The notes below the pieces were generated by a model, which ran no database searches, was not told where the DNA came from, and saw only the letters and a program-made list of their open reading frames with translations. From Puniceicoccaceae bacterium (GTDB taxonomy: Bacteria > Verrucomicrobiota > Verrucomicrobiia > Opitutales > Coraliomargaritaceae), in the NCBI GenBank assembly GCA_018402305.1, contig JAGYJE010000007.1, forward strand, positions 62,001 to 126,000: a stretch of 64,000 nucleotides of DNA. The letters are read 5' to 3'. This document shows, in pieces, positions 35,907 to 48,269 of this stretch. A program made the translations under genes and the position numbers. Every line of letters begins with the position of its first letter. Within the stretch, counting starts at the first letter, position 1.

Positions 35907-38813
35907 ATGAAAAGTCAAAACGTCCCAACCAACCCCACCGCGCAAAACGCGCCCCCGGAAGCAGGTCCCATCATTTCCCGGGTCTTCTCCTCAGAAGACG
36001 TCCACCCCTACGATGCGATCCCCTGGAGCTACCGAACAGCCAAAATCACCGACGACAAAGGCAAGGCTATCTTTAAACAGGAAGGTATCGAGGTGCCGGA
36101 AGCGTTCTCCGATCTGGCGACGAAGATTCTGGCCTCGAAGTATTTTTACGGCGACATCGAGAACGGCACCGATCCAGTGACGGGTGGCCGGGAATCTTCA
36201 TTCAGGCAAGTCGTCGACCGGGTGGCAGACACACTATCGGATTGGGGCCAGTCTGACGGTTATTTTCATAACGCCGAACAAGCCCGGATTTTTAATGACG
36301 AGCTGAAATGGTTGCTGGCCAATCAATATGGCGCCTTCAACTCCCCGGTCTGGTTCAACCTCGGCCTCTACCAGAAATACGGCACCGGTAAAACCTCCGG
36401 CCGAGGCAATTTCTACTGGGATCCGGCGCACGAGGTGGTCATGCGGGCCGAGAGCCAATATGAATACCCGCAGTGCTCGGCTTGTTTTATTCAACACGTC
36501 GATGACGACATGGACTCGATCATGGAACTGGCCAAGGCCGAGGCGATGCTTTTTAAATTCGGCTCCGGATCGGGCACCGACTTGTCCAGTATTCGTTCAA
36601 CCCGCGAGAAGCTCTCCGGCGGCGGCAAGCCCTCGGGCCCCCTCTCCTTCCTGGCCGTTTACGATGCTGTCGCCGGAGTGGTCAAGAGCGGCGGCAAAAC
36701 CCGGCGCGCGGCCAAAATGAACGTGCTGAAAGACTGGCACCCGGACATCGAGGAGTTCATCCATGCCAAGCAGATTGAAGAGCGGAAGGCCTGGGCGCTC
36801 ATCGAACAAGGCTACGATCCCTCCTTCAACGGCGACGCGTATGGATCGATTAAATACCAGAACGAAAATCTTTCGGTCCGCGCCACCGACACCTTCATGG
36901 AGGCAGCCATAAGCGGCAGCAAATACTGGACCCGCCGCGTGACGGACGGTCAGCCCTGCGAGGAGAAGGACGCGTCCCACCTGCTTGACAAGATAGCGGA
37001 AGGCACGCACATCTGCGGCGATCCGGGCATGCAGTTCGACGACACCATTCACAAATGGCACACCTGCAAGGGCTCCGGTCGGCAGAACTGCACCAACCCC
37101 TGTAGCGAATACCTCTTCCTCGATAACTCGGCCTGCAACCTGGCTTCGCTGAATCTCATGAAATTCCGAACATCGGCGGGACTCGATGCGGAACGTTTCG
37201 CCGCAGCCGCGCGGATATTTATCATCGCGCAGGACATTTTGGTCGACCGCTCATCGTATCCGACCGAGGGCATCACCTACAACAGCCTCTGGTTCCGCAC
37301 ACTGGGATTGGGCTATGCTAACCTGGGTGCCCTGCTCATGTCCCACGGCTATCCCTACGCATCCGACGAAGGCCTCGGCCTCGCCAAGGCGATCACGGCC
37401 ATCATGACCGGAGTAGCCTACAAAACATCCGCCGAGCTGGCCGCATTCAAGGGGCCCTTCGCTGGCTACCACGATGCCGCGCACTACGGAGTGCCGCACC
37501 CACCGGAGCCCGACAACGTGGCCTCAATGCACGCGGTGATCAATCTGCACAAGAGCCACGCCGATGCGCTTGACCGCAGCTCACCGGGGCCGCTCAGGGA
37601 GTTCGCTCAACAGACATGGCGAGAAGCCGCCGATCTCGGTAGACGCTACGGCTTTCGCAATGCACAGGTCACCGTGCTGGCACCGACCGGCACAATCGGC
37701 TTCCTCATGGATTGCGATACCACCGGCATTGAGCCCGCCATCGGGCTGGTTGCTTACAAAACCCTGGCCGGTGGCGGGCTGATGACCTTGCCGATCAAGT
37801 CAATCCCGCTTGCCATGGAGACAATGGGCTACGACGCAGCAGCGATTGAGAAGGTCTGTGCCCACGTCAAGGAATTCGGAACTGTCGAAACAATCGAGGT
37901 AGCCGGCAATCAGTGCCGCTCTGGTCTGAAAGATCAACACATCCCCGTCTTCGATTCCGCGTTTCGCTCCGGCCTGGGTGAGCGCTACCTGCACTACTCC
38001 GCGCACATCGATATGATGAGCGCGGTTCAGCCGTTCCTCTCCGGCGCGATCTCCAAGACTGTCAATATGCCCGAAGAGGCCACGGTCAGAGAGATCCGTG
38101 AGACCTATATCCACGCTTGGCGCAAAGGTATTAAAGGCATCGCCATCTACCGCGACGGCTCTAAGCGGTCTGCTCCGGTGAAGACCCGCCAGGACGAGGA
38201 CGGGACGAAGAAGCCGGATATCCAGGTCGTAACCGAGCCTTACCGCCGCCGCTTGCCGGACACACGCGAGGCGCTTACACACAAGTTCAGCATCGCCGGA
38301 TCCGAGGGCTATATCACCATCGGTAAATACGAAGACGGAGCACCCGGGGAAGTGTTTATCCAGATGGCCAAGGCCGGTTCCACCATCAACGGCTTGATGG
38401 ACACGGTGGGCACCCTTGTTTCGCTCTGTCTACAATACGGCGTGCCGCTCGAAACCCTCGTCAAGAAATTCAGCCACATCCGCTTTGAACCGGAGGGCAT
38501 GACCAAAAACCCACACATCCCCTTTGCCAAGTCCGTCATCGACTACGTGGCCCGCGAACTCGGCATGGAGTTTATCCCCGGTTACAAAGCAAAAATGTCG
38601 CCCGCGCTGCAAGTGGACAACAGCTTTGAAGATCGAAACCCGAATGCGACCACGATTGAGCGGGAGGCACCCAAAGTGGACGAAGAGCAATTGCAGTTCC
38701 TGACCCAGAGTGAGGGCAACCTGACCTGCCCCGAGTGCGGCTCCGGCAAGGTTAATGTGACTGGCACCTGCGCCTGCTGCCTCAACTGCGGCACGAGTCT
38801 GGGTTGTTCGTAG
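35907..38813 (+). CDS. nrdJ: Adenosylcobalamin-dependent class II ribonucleotide reductase
   Basis: The 968-residue enzyme reduces ribonucleotides to deoxyribonucleotides without an oxygen requirement, using a coenzyme-B12 radical. The sequence shows the substrate-site SAC block (PQCSACFIQHVDDDMDS), NPCSEYLFLDNSACNLASLNL with the catalytic Cys/Glu region, and the phosphate-binding APTGTIGFLMDCDTTGIEP. The C terminus ends in a four-Cys zinc-finger-like element, CPECG...CACCLNCG, containing redox cysteines. The ATG giving MKSQNVPTNP was preferred over one 20 codons upstream. No nrdR or accessory gene lies nearby. Confidence 0.95.
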   Translation: MKSQNVPTNPTAQNAPPEAGPIISRVFSSEDVHPYDAIPWSYRTAKITDDKGKAIFKQEGIEVPEAFSDLATKILASKYFYGDIENGTDPVTGGRESSFRQVVDRVADTLSDWGQSDGYFHNAEQARIFNDELKWLLANQYGAFNSPVWFNLGLYQKYGTGKTSGRGNFYWDPAHEVVMRAESQYEYPQCSACFIQHVDDDMDSIMELAKAEAMLFKFGSGSGTDLSSIRSTREKLSGGGKPSGPLSFLAVYDAVAGVVKSGGKTRRAAKMNVLKDWHPDIEEFIHAKQIEERKAWALIEQGYDPSFNGDAYGSIKYQNENLSVRATDTFMEAAISGSKYWTRRVTDGQPCEEKDASHLLDKIAEGTHICGDPGMQFDDTIHKWHTCKGSGRQNCTNPCSEYLFLDNSACNLASLNLMKFRTSAGLDAERFAAAARIFIIAQDILVDRSSYPTEGITYNSLWFRTLGLGYANLGALLMSHGYPYASDEGLGLAKAITAIMTGVAYKTSAELAAFKGPFAGYHDAAHYGVPHPPEPDNVASMHAVINLHKSHADALDRSSPGPLREFAQQTWREAADLGRRYGFRNAQVTVLAPTGTIGFLMDCDTTGIEPAIGLVAYKTLAGGGLMTLPIKSIPLAMETMGYDAAAIEKVCAHVKEFGTVETIEVAGNQCRSGLKDQHIPVFDSAFRSGLGERYLHYSAHIDMMSAVQPFLSGAISKTVNMPEEATVREIRETYIHAWRKGIKGIAIYRDGSKRSAPVKTRQDEDGTKKPDIQVVTEPYRRRLPDTREALTHKFSIAGSEGYITIGKYEDGAPGEVFIQMAKAGSTINGLMDTVGTLVSLCLQYGVPLETLVKKFSHIRFEPEGMTKNPHIPFAKSVIDYVARELGMEFIPGYKAKMSPALQVDNSFEDRNPNATTIEREAPKVDEEQLQFLTQSEGNLTCPECGSGKVNVTGTCACCLNCGTSLGCS

Positions 38814-38880
38814 GACAGCGGCATCCCCGGCAGAGCGACGCAAGACCCAGCCGCCCACGCGGCGCTTAAAACCGGAGAAC

Positions 38881-38960
38881 GGGCATCCTGCCCATTTCCT
38901 CAGAGCACAACCAAGCCGAAGACACCGGGAAAATCAGGGCAGGATGCCCTGACTCCGATA
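38881..38960. repeat. GGGCATCCTGCCC palindromic intergenic element, copy 1
   Basis: GGGCATCCTGCCC at the left pairs with GGGCAGGATGCCC at the right, and the element ends in TGACTCCGATA. The same structure recurs at 41356-41432, so this is a dispersed repeat family. The rest of the 297-bp gap between nrdJ and the cyclophilin gene holds no gene I can see. Confidence 0.75.
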
Positions 38961-39110
38961 GATTCCATCGCCCTTCTGCCACACTCCAAGCGCCCTCCAT
39001 TCAACGTTGGACCTTGGACGTTCAATGTTCCCCTCTCTTCTCATTCCCCCCGCCGCAGCCGCCTCGTCCATGCGTCCGCGTCCTGCCTAGCTTGAAAAGT
39101 AGCCGGATCC

Positions 39111-40997
39111 TCAGTCATCAGCTACCCGCACCCGCATAAAGCGCTGGGGGCTCGCATCGATTGCCTGCACATCGCGGATCACCCAATCGACATGGTCGCT
39201 GCCCACCGTGCTGGAATCGACCGTGACCGCCGCTGCGCCTTCGCTTGAGTTCCACACCTCCGTCCATCCGGGGCCGGTTGAGGAATTGTTCAGATCGCTG
39301 ATTGCTTCGACATAGACCACCGCATCGTCGATCCCACGACGCGTGCTGAACGCGACCGCTAGGTAATCAAGCGGGGACGGCGTGCCGAAGCTGACCTGCC
39401 GCTGCGCTACCAGTGAGGCATCCGGGCTTTCGGGGTCACCAAAGAGCGCATACTCGAGAAAGTTGCTGAACTGGTCCCCGTCGGGGTCGTCCAGCGGATT
39501 GTTCTCAACCGTCACCCCGGAAGCCGCCACCCAGTCAGCAAAGGTCCAGACCACCTCCACACTCACATCCCGCTCGATCACATTGTTATCCAGATCCGCC
39601 ACCCGAACACGCACCGTGCTCGTCCCGGCCGTCAGCGGCGTGACCGTCAGCACGCCGTCCACAATACTCGCCGCTGCCACCGCGGGATCGGAATTCGAGA
39701 TGATCGCGAAAGCCAGCGGCGCCACTTCGGCCGCGGAAAGAATCTGCACCAGCTTGTCCTGGTCCATCGCCACTGGCGCTGTCGCCGCATCCATCGGGCA
39801 GTCCGAAAGCAAGCCGGTTCGGACCGACCCATCGACTGTAATACTATTATAGTTCCCTCTCGGCAGCGCCGCAATACGATCGACCACCGTCATGCCATCG
39901 CCGGCCACCCGACCAAAAACCGTGAACCCACCATTCTGAAAATTGAGGTTCGCGCGGTTGTCGGCCAGACTCACAAACCACTCGTTCGTCGCGCTGTTTG
40001 GATCTCCGCCCACTTTCGCCATCGATAAAGTGCCGCGCAAATTTTCCAGGCCCGGCTCATTCAACACCGGCGCCAGATCCGTCACACTTTCAAAAGCACT
40101 GCCCCCGATTGGACGGTAACCGCCCCCCTGTAGAACAAAGCCCGGTATGGAGCGATGAATGATCGCACCGTCGTAGGCGCCCTGCCCGCTCCCATTCACA
40201 TAGGCCAGAAAGTTGGCCACCGTGGCAGGCGTCGCCGCCTCATAAAGGATCACGTCGACCACCCCGAGCCCATAAGTCATGCGCACCGCCCGCGAACAAT
40301 CCGGGTCCGTAAAATAACTGTTCAAATCGATCGTCGCCGCCGCACCGTTCGGATTGGCCGCCACGCCGGGCAGCGACAGAGCCGCAACCGGACCCGAGGC
40401 GGCCGGCAAGATCCGAATGGGCACGGTTGCATTGATCGCAAATCCATCCGAATAACTAACCTGCACATCCAGCGAAAAGTTGCCTGGTTCCGCCGGGGTA
40501 AAGGCAAAGGTCCGCGTGGCCGGGTCAAAGCTCGCCCCCGCCGGCAAGCCCGTGACCTGCGCAGTGCTTTGCAAATCGAACGCATCCGTGTAGAGCTCAG
40601 CCGAGAACGGCACCCCGACTGTCGCCTCATGCCCGAACCGGGTTAAAACATCCGGCATCGTGACCGGTGGTGTCACGATGCCCCCCGAAGATTCATTCTG
40701 CACATTGACCGCAAAAATCGCATATTGCACGCTTTGCCCGCCGGTCAAGTTGATGATCGTCGCTGAGGTCGAATTCGCAGCAGCCGTGCCCAAAAAGCTC
40801 CCCACCCGGCCGTTCGCGTAGGTAAATACTTGGAAACCGACTTCGTCATTCGAATTATCCTGCCAGCTGATTTGCAACTCAGTCCGACTAAGAACTGTCG
40901 CGCCCGCATTCGACGGCGCCGCAGGCGGCAAGGCAAACGCTTTCGACACAGCAAGGAGGCAACACAAAAGGCAGAGAACTGGGAAAAGACGCTTCAT
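39111..40997 (-). CDS. Secreted multidomain cyclophilin-type peptidyl-prolyl isomerase
   Basis: The 628-residue protein has a signal peptide (MKRLFPVLCLLCCLLAVSKA), a fibronectin-III-like domain (about 25-110, PSNAGATVLSRTELQISWQDNS), an Ig-like domain with LPAGASFDPATRTFAFTPAEPG, and a cyclophilin core (about 245-400) with FLAYVNGSGQGAYDGAIIHR, GFVLQGGG and FVSLADNRANLNFQNGGFTVFG. The C-terminal part contains DDPDGDQFSNFLEYALFGDP, a calcium-binding-like segment common near the ends of Verrucomicrobia exported proteins. It probably assists folding of exported or surface proteins. The start was placed at the signal peptide Met. Confidence 0.88.
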   Translation of the reverse strand: MKRLFPVLCLLCCLLAVSKAFALPPAAPSNAGATVLSRTELQISWQDNSNDEVGFQVFTYANGRVGSFLGTAAANSTSATIINLTGGQSVQYAIFAVNVQNESSGGIVTPPVTMPDVLTRFGHEATVGVPFSAELYTDAFDLQSTAQVTGLPAGASFDPATRTFAFTPAEPGNFSLDVQVSYSDGFAINATVPIRILPAASGPVAALSLPGVAANPNGAAATIDLNSYFTDPDCSRAVRMTYGLGVVDVILYEAATPATVANFLAYVNGSGQGAYDGAIIHRSIPGFVLQGGGYRPIGGSAFESVTDLAPVLNEPGLENLRGTLSMAKVGGDPNSATNEWFVSLADNRANLNFQNGGFTVFGRVAGDGMTVVDRIAALPRGNYNSITVDGSVRTGLLSDCPMDAATAPVAMDQDKLVQILSAAEVAPLAFAIISNSDPAVAAASIVDGVLTVTPLTAGTSTVRVRVADLDNNVIERDVSVEVVWTFADWVAASGVTVENNPLDDPDGDQFSNFLEYALFGDPESPDASLVAQRQVSFGTPSPLDYLAVAFSTRRGIDDAVVYVEAISDLNNSSTGPGWTEVWNSSEGAAAVTVDSSTVGSDHVDWVIRDVQAIDASPQRFMRVRVADD

Positions 40998-41049
40998 AAA
41001 AACGACATTACGCGGCGCGCACAACAACACTCAGGGTTCTAAATTCAGG

Positions 41050-41313
41050 CAGACTACCCACAAAACATCCCCTTCTAAGGCCTCCCCTTTCCTAGGCCAG
41101 CGCAAAATCAAAGTCATCAAACGCCTCTTCCAGGCCGGCCCCGGCGGCTTCACCACCGTGCGGGTCAATTGCTTCAACCAGTCCGCTGTTAGTTTCCAAA
41201 GTGCCTTCGCCAATTTCGTCGGCGGCCAGACTCCCGAGACCCGCAAGGCCAAAATCGACCCGCTCTTCGAAAGCATCGACTCGAGAATCACCGACGCCCG
41301 AGAAACCGCGTAA
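41050..41313 (+). other. Possible 3' remnant of an unidentified gene
   Basis: A frame without a clear start runs to a TAA at 41311-41313 and reads with plausible protein composition (KIKVIKRLFQAGPGGFTTV, ending DSRITDARETA). I do not recognise the family. It could be a truncated gene end preceding the broken block; a chance frame cannot be excluded. Confidence 0.3.
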
Positions 41314-41355
41314 AGGGGCTATCGCCCCCACGCGCCTCCTATTCAAACGGAGACA

Positions 41356-41432
41356 GGGCATCCTGCCCTGTTATCCCCGCCCAACTCAACAACACCCCCG
41401 CAAATCTGGGCAAGATGCCCTGACTCCGATAA
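41356..41432. repeat. GGGCATCCTGCCC palindromic intergenic element, copy 2
   Basis: Second copy of the element at 38881-38960, with GGGCATCCTGCCC, GGGCAAGATGCCC and the TGACTCCGATAAC end. It marks the left edge of the broken block. No gene is seen between here and the Fic remnant. Confidence 0.75.
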
Positions 41433-41583
41433 CAGCAACCCGACTACGCCACAATCCGACCCCCATCTTCCATCTTCGCCATCCCTCAAAATCCTCCCCC
41501 TCTCCTGCCACCCGGAGAACTACAGCGGGCTGGGAGCCAGTAAGATTGGACTCTGATATATCACGCATCGCGTATCACGCACC

Positions 41584-41769
41584 TTGAGGATACGCACATC
41601 GAAATGGAAGAGGCGGTCCTGCCAGAGGAAGAAATTAAGGAAGAACGTTCCGCCAACCACCGATGAGGTGCCCGAACTCATGAGCGATCTGGAAAGCTTC
41701 GCCCACAACGCAGACCTACACCTCCCGCCACTTTTTGAGGTCGCGCTCATGCACTACCAATTCATATGA
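41584..41769 (+). pseudogene. Fic-family protein fragment
   Basis: The end of this 61-codon frame reads VPELMSDLESFAHNADLHLPPLFEVALMHYQF, the segment that precedes the HPFxDGNGR active site in Fic-domain AMP-transferases. The catalytic motif itself is absent because the sequence passes into the next gene. It is a truncated remnant. Confidence 0.7.
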
Positions 41770-41775
41770 TTTAAC

Positions 41776-43228
41776 TTGGCAAAGCAAAGCCAAAGCACCA
41801 CCTTTCGCCCCTATGCCTCTTCCTCAAAGACCCATTATGCAATTAATGCCAGCACTGAGTTACTCACTGTTGCCATTATTGGCTTAGGCTATGTTGGACT
41901 CCCGCTTGCGATTCAATTTTCCAAAGCTGGACTCAAGGTCATCGGGATCGATATCGATCCTTCTAAAAATCAAACAGCTCGAAGCGGGTCGCTCCTACAT
42001 CGGGCACATCCCCGCAAGCTGGATCGAAGAACTCCGCACGAGTGGCCGTTTCCAAGCAACCACCAATTTTGGCTCTCCGTGGCCTGGTGTGTGGGCCGAT
42101 GCCATCCTGCTCTGTGTGCCCACGCCACCTCGCCCACCGCGAGCCGGACCTCCTACGTCCTCGAATCCGCAATGGCCCGCGCTGCATCTTCGCGGGAAAG
42201 GCCTTGGTCTGGCCTCGAATCCACGACCTATCCCGGCACGACTGAAGGCGACCTCCGCTGGCTCCTTAGCCGGCTCGGGAAAGACCGCCGGAGTGGACTT
42301 CCATTTAGTCATTCGGCCTGAGCGTGAAGATCCGCAACCCGGACAGTCGGGTCGAGCGTATCCCAAAACTGGTCGGCGGCCTCACCTGCCGCCTGTCGCG
42401 AGAAGGCACTCACCCTCTACGGGCATGCCATCCACACCCTTGTCCCGGTAGAGAGCTGTCAAATCGCAGAGGCGGCCAAGCTCTTTGGAAACATCTTCCG
42501 CTCCGTTAACATTGCTTTGGTCAACGAGCTCAAGGTTATCTATGACAAATGGGGATCGACATTTGGCAGGTCATCGAGGCAGCCAAGACCAAGTCTTTCT
42601 TGGCTTTATTCTTCTACTGGGGCCGGGTCTGTGACATTGCATCCCAATCGACCCTTCTATCTGACCTTGGAAAGCCATAATCTGAGGTCAATACCCGCTT
42701 CATCGAACTGGCGGGCGATTATCGATGCCTGACTACGTCGTCGGCAGGTCACCACGCCCTCAATGATCTGTCGAAAGCTGTACGCGGCGCCTGTATCCTT
42801 ATCCTCGGCCTGCCTATAAACCCAATGTCGATGACGACCGCGAATTCTAGCTACGTTTTGATGGAAAGCCTGAGGCCTCGGTGCTGAGGTCGATTACCAC
42901 GACCCGCATATCCTGGAAATCAAAGCCACCCGCGAGCACGCCCACCTCGCAGGCTGCCGTTCGGTCGAGATTGAAGACCGTTTTGACCTAATCCTCCTGG
43001 CAACGCACCATCGTGAATACGGAGCCTTCGATTTTCCGGGTTTACCTGCCCGATTGTCGATACACGAAACTGCCTCAATCTGGCTGCCGCCACTCTACCA
43101 TAAGGCATAAACTTGATCGAATCGCAGCTCGGGAGCGCTTGGTGTTCACGGGATAGCAAGCTCCTGGACCGTGTTGCCGCAGCCACCAGAAAAAGTAACA
43201 ATAAGGAACATCCTGCTGAATCACGCTG
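41776..43228 (+). pseudogene. Nucleotide-sugar (UDP-N-acetylglucosamine-type) 6-dehydrogenase, frameshifted
   Basis: The N terminus has the NAD-binding VAIIGLGYVGLPLAIQFSKAG. In other frames follow QLEAGRSYIGHIP, then a catalytic-domain stretch SCQIAEAAKLFGNIFRSVNIALVNEL and a C-terminal FDFPGLPCPIVDTRN-like piece running to SKLLDRVAAATRKSNNK. Such enzymes oxidise UDP-hexosamines to uronic acids for surface polysaccharide. Many indels occur. The DegT aminotransferase downstream suggests a WbpA/WbpE-like pair for diacetamido-uronic acid synthesis. Confidence 0.75.
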
Positions 43229-43321
43229 ATCCACATCTAATTTGAGGGAGCAAGTGCCCCTTGAACCCATTGACCAGCTGAATCAACACAAATCTGCCAA
43301 ATATACCGGAAGCGACCAATT

Positions 43322-44419
43322 CATGCACCCATCGACATCAAAGCTATCCACAGTCGCAGCGCTGCCAAAATTGACGCGGCCGTTGCTGAGGTATTTGCTC
43401 ACGGCCGCTACATTAACGGTCCTGAGGTCTATCAGTTGAAGCCATGCCTGAGAATTCCCTCACCCCCAGAGCACCCCTGCATTGCGTCGCTGTAGCCAGT
43501 GCACGATGGCACTCGAAGTCGCTCTTCGTGCCCTGGGAATCGGCCCGGGCGACGAAGTGATCACCACCCCCTTCACCTGATCAGCACCGCCGAGACCATC
43601 GCCCTCGTCGGAGCCACGCCGGTTTTTGCCGATATCGAGGCCGACACCTACACTATTGATCCTAAGGAGGTTGGAAAAGCCATTACCTCTAAGACGAAGT
43701 GCCATCATTCCGGTCGATCTCTTTGGCCAAATGGCCGATTACCCAGCCCTCGAGGCCATCGCCACCAAGCACGGCCTTATAATCACCGAAGACGCCGCCC
43801 AAAGCTTCGGCGCTGAACAAAACGGCTGCAAAGCAGGGACCATGGGCGCGGTCGCCACCACCAGCTTTTTCCGCGAAAGACTGGCGGCTACGGCGACGGA
43901 GGTGCCGTTTTTACCAAAGACGCCGCCTCGCGGAAACCATCTGCGCCGTAACCAACCATGGGTGTAAAGATCGAAGCTCACTATATCCTTTGGTACAAAT
44001 GGTCGCTGCGATAGCCTGCAGGCAGCCATCATCCAGCCAAATTCCCAAAACTTCCGGGACGTGAGATCAGAGCGACGCCAAAAAAGTTGGCCAACGCTAC
44101 ACCGATGCACCCAAAGGCTGCCGGTTACCCAGCCATCCGTCCGGGCAACTCCCATATTTACGCACAATACACTATCCGGCTCCTAAAACCGAGACAGCTT
44201 GGAGAGAGGCTTACAGAGCAAAGAATATTCCCAGTGCCGTTTATTACCGCCATCCACTGCATCAACAAGCCGTCTTCGCCCATCTGCCCAGCACTAAAGC
44301 AAGCTACCGAGTGACAGAACAAGTTGCGCGGGAAGTTACATAGCCTGCCTTTTCATCCGTATCTGAGTGAAGCGCAACAGGATCTCGTTATCCACCTCTT
44401 GCGCTTGCGGATTGATTAA
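43322..44419 (+). pseudogene. DegT/DnrJ/EryC1/StrS sugar aminotransferase, frameshifted
   Basis: Blocks in successive frames read KIDAAVAEVFAHGRYINGPEVYQL, ALEVALRALGIGPGDEVITTPF, STAETIALVGATPVFADIEA, PVDLFGQMADYPALEAIATKHGL and EDAAQSFGAEQNG, then a C terminus with LPFHPYLSEAQQDLVI. This is a PLP-dependent sugar aminotransferase of the WbpE type. The region after FFRERL is particularly damaged. It is convergent with trmL; their stops are ten bases apart. Confidence 0.78.
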
Positions 44420-44429
44420 AGACATTAAA

Positions 44430-44884
44430 CTATCGGAGCTGAGCCGCAAAACTCGTAGGCTCAGCGATGCCCACCGAGGTCGACAGGATTGAGTGAGCGC
44501 AGCGTGCTGTTTTTTATGCGGGGATTGTGAGTCGCTGGCCCATTAGCTTCAGCAGCCAGTCCGGGACAATCGTGGTCCCTCACTCCCGAAAACCAATCCG
44601 TCTCCATCCATAAACCTGCATCCCAATAGGCGCGATCCACCTTGCTGTGAGTAGCCAGAGGCGCTTTGTTGAATGTGGACTCGCCCCAAACGCGTCCCAG
44701 TTTCTCGTGATGGTGGCACGTCCAGAGAACTTCAGTAGTCCATCCCGCTTCGCTTGAGATGCTTGTCAGTGATGGTGAACCCCAGCGGATGGATTAATGT
44801 AGACGACTCTCCGTGATCGCGCAAAGCTGACCGATGTTACCCGTATTTCGCGGTATCTCGATTGAACAAAACGATGTGCAGCAT
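44430..44884 (-). pseudogene. trmL: tRNA (cytidine(34)-2'-O)-methyltransferase TrmL, frameshifted
   Basis: The start MLHIVLFNREIPRNTGNIGQLC and ESRLHLIHPLGF are the SPOUT-family TrmL N terminus. Later frames show FNKAPLATHSKVDRAYWDAG-like and KNSTLRSLN segments, the last being the cofactor knot. The total span of about 151 codons equals a normal TrmL, so only small indels separate it from an intact gene. It methylates the wobble base of leucine tRNAs. It follows dgkA by three bases on the same strand. Confidence 0.75.
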
Positions 44885-44887
44885 CCG

Positions 44888-45290
44888 TTAGGCGAATAAC
44901 GAGGACCAATTGACCGCAAGAACAGAGGACCAGCAGATTAAAACAATTCAACAAACCGCGGTGGACAGTCATGCCTCATGTCTTTGGCGCTTTGGCCAAG
45001 GGGCGGTCACGAAGAGATATGTCATCCACGACCGCTTCAATGGCTGAATTGAGCAACTCAACTATGAGGACAAGCAGAACGCTCGCAATAAGGCCAAATG
45101 CTGAGCAAGAGGCACGCGAGAAAACGAGCCCGGGACTGCAACTGGCCGCAAGCAAAACCTCCTGCCGAAAGGCTGCTTCTGGCAAGCCTAATGTTGATGT
45201 TAATCCATCAAAAGAATACAGCAGCGCCTTAAAGACACGCTTCACGCCTGTATTCTTGTGAATATTTGGGTTAATTTGCTCCGTGTTCAT
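44888..45290 (-). pseudogene. dgkA: Diacylglycerol kinase DgkA, C-terminal frameshift
   Basis: The frame encodes VKRVFKALLYSFDGL, EAAFRQEVLLAA and the signature LLVLIVELLNSAIEAVVDDISL, giving a small integral-membrane lipid kinase. After RPLAKAPKT a premature stop occurs, but the next frame continues with hydrophobic SSVLAVNWSSLFA to a TAA, as the third helix should. One or two indels explain it. The middle helix region is also degraded. Confidence 0.75.
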
Positions 45291-45336
45291 GCTTTTCTCT
45301 TCTGGGCCCTTTTTGGCAAAGTCGATCCGTCATTCG

Positions 45337-46377
45337 TTATGCATTTTCATATCGGAAGACATTCGTTTTGATTTTATTATTTAATGGAAACTGAATAAAC
45401 ACGTTTTTTAAGTTACGCATTGCATAGAGCTCCCCCACACTGCCCCAGGAAGGGCGGTGCCTACCTGTGTGCTGAGGGCCAAACCAATTTCGACACTCCA
45501 AATAAACCGTTTCCAAAATATCCGGGAGCCTAATACCACAAACCGTCGGTGAAGAAGCGGACACGCATGCGCAAGAGTTCATGCGCGGCGGAATATTGCC
45601 TCCGCATTTTAAAACAGACTCCAGCTTATCCGCCGGAATGGTTCCCACCCCACGGGCAAACCCCGCTTTGCCCGCCGCACCTTTACCAAACAAAAGGACT
45701 CGGTACCGCTATGCGTCCCCAGTCGTCCCGTGGCCAAACATTTGCGCCAGCGCATAAAGGAATCAAGCGATTTCCACCCAAGGCCGCTGCATAGCCCGGA
45801 CCAGCGATAGTCACCCGGGTCTTTGACCAACCCTGCCTGAACAGGATTGAGGTCCAAGTAAGCTGCGACCTGCGTCAAACTTGCCGGTGAGTCCCTCGAC
45901 CAGCACACTTTATAGCGAGCAGCCCAAATCGTGCCTGCGTTGTCGTGTTTATGGTTATACCAAATTGTAAAGCGTTGCTTCAGTTCCCGCATGAAGGCGG
46001 GCAAGTCCCCCATCCGAGCGATAATGCGCTGCCTGGCTGACTTGGCCCGTGCACCATTTTTCGCCAAAATGACTTTTAATTTTGGGCGAATAAGTCGAAC
46101 GTGGCGTTTTTCCAAGCCGTAGTAGCTGCAATAACGCTCCAATAATACTTCATCGGGAAGCGATTCAATCGGAGGGACCCGAATAAGCAAGTGGGACGTG
46201 ATTCCCCATCACGCAATAAGCCTAATACATCATCCCCGGCAAAAGCCGCCAGAAAAAGCACGCGCAATGCCACATCCTTCTCCTCATCCCCAAAGCGCAA
46301 TTGTTGAAAAGCCGTCCGACTCATCACATGATAGATCGTCGGCCGATCCGCTAAAAGTAACCGTCTTCGATTTGCAT
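45337..46377 (-). pseudogene. Y1-transposase-domain (IS200-like/RAYT) protein, frameshifted
   Basis: Pieces in different frames read RPTIYHVMSRTAFQQLRFGDEEKD, then a damaged HUH region, VPPIESLPDEVLLERYCSYYG, AAYLDLNPVQAGLVKDPGDYRWSG and a C terminus with ECRNWFGPQ. This matches the long (about 320-residue) transposase relatives frequent in Verrucomicrobia, with the catalytic Tyr-containing AAYLDLNP. The HxH motif is not intact as written. No terminal inverted repeats were found. Confidence 0.75.
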
Positions 46378-46497
46378 AAAGCCCGATTTAGCAACAAATA
46401 GGTATTAGAGCCACAAATATATAAATAACAGAGTATTTATATTGGTTACTAGATATAGAGCTTTGACCCTGTAGAGTGTGAGTATTTTCTTCAGGCC

Positions 46498-48261
<1,764 letters not shown>

Positions 48262-48269
48262 CGCTTTGC

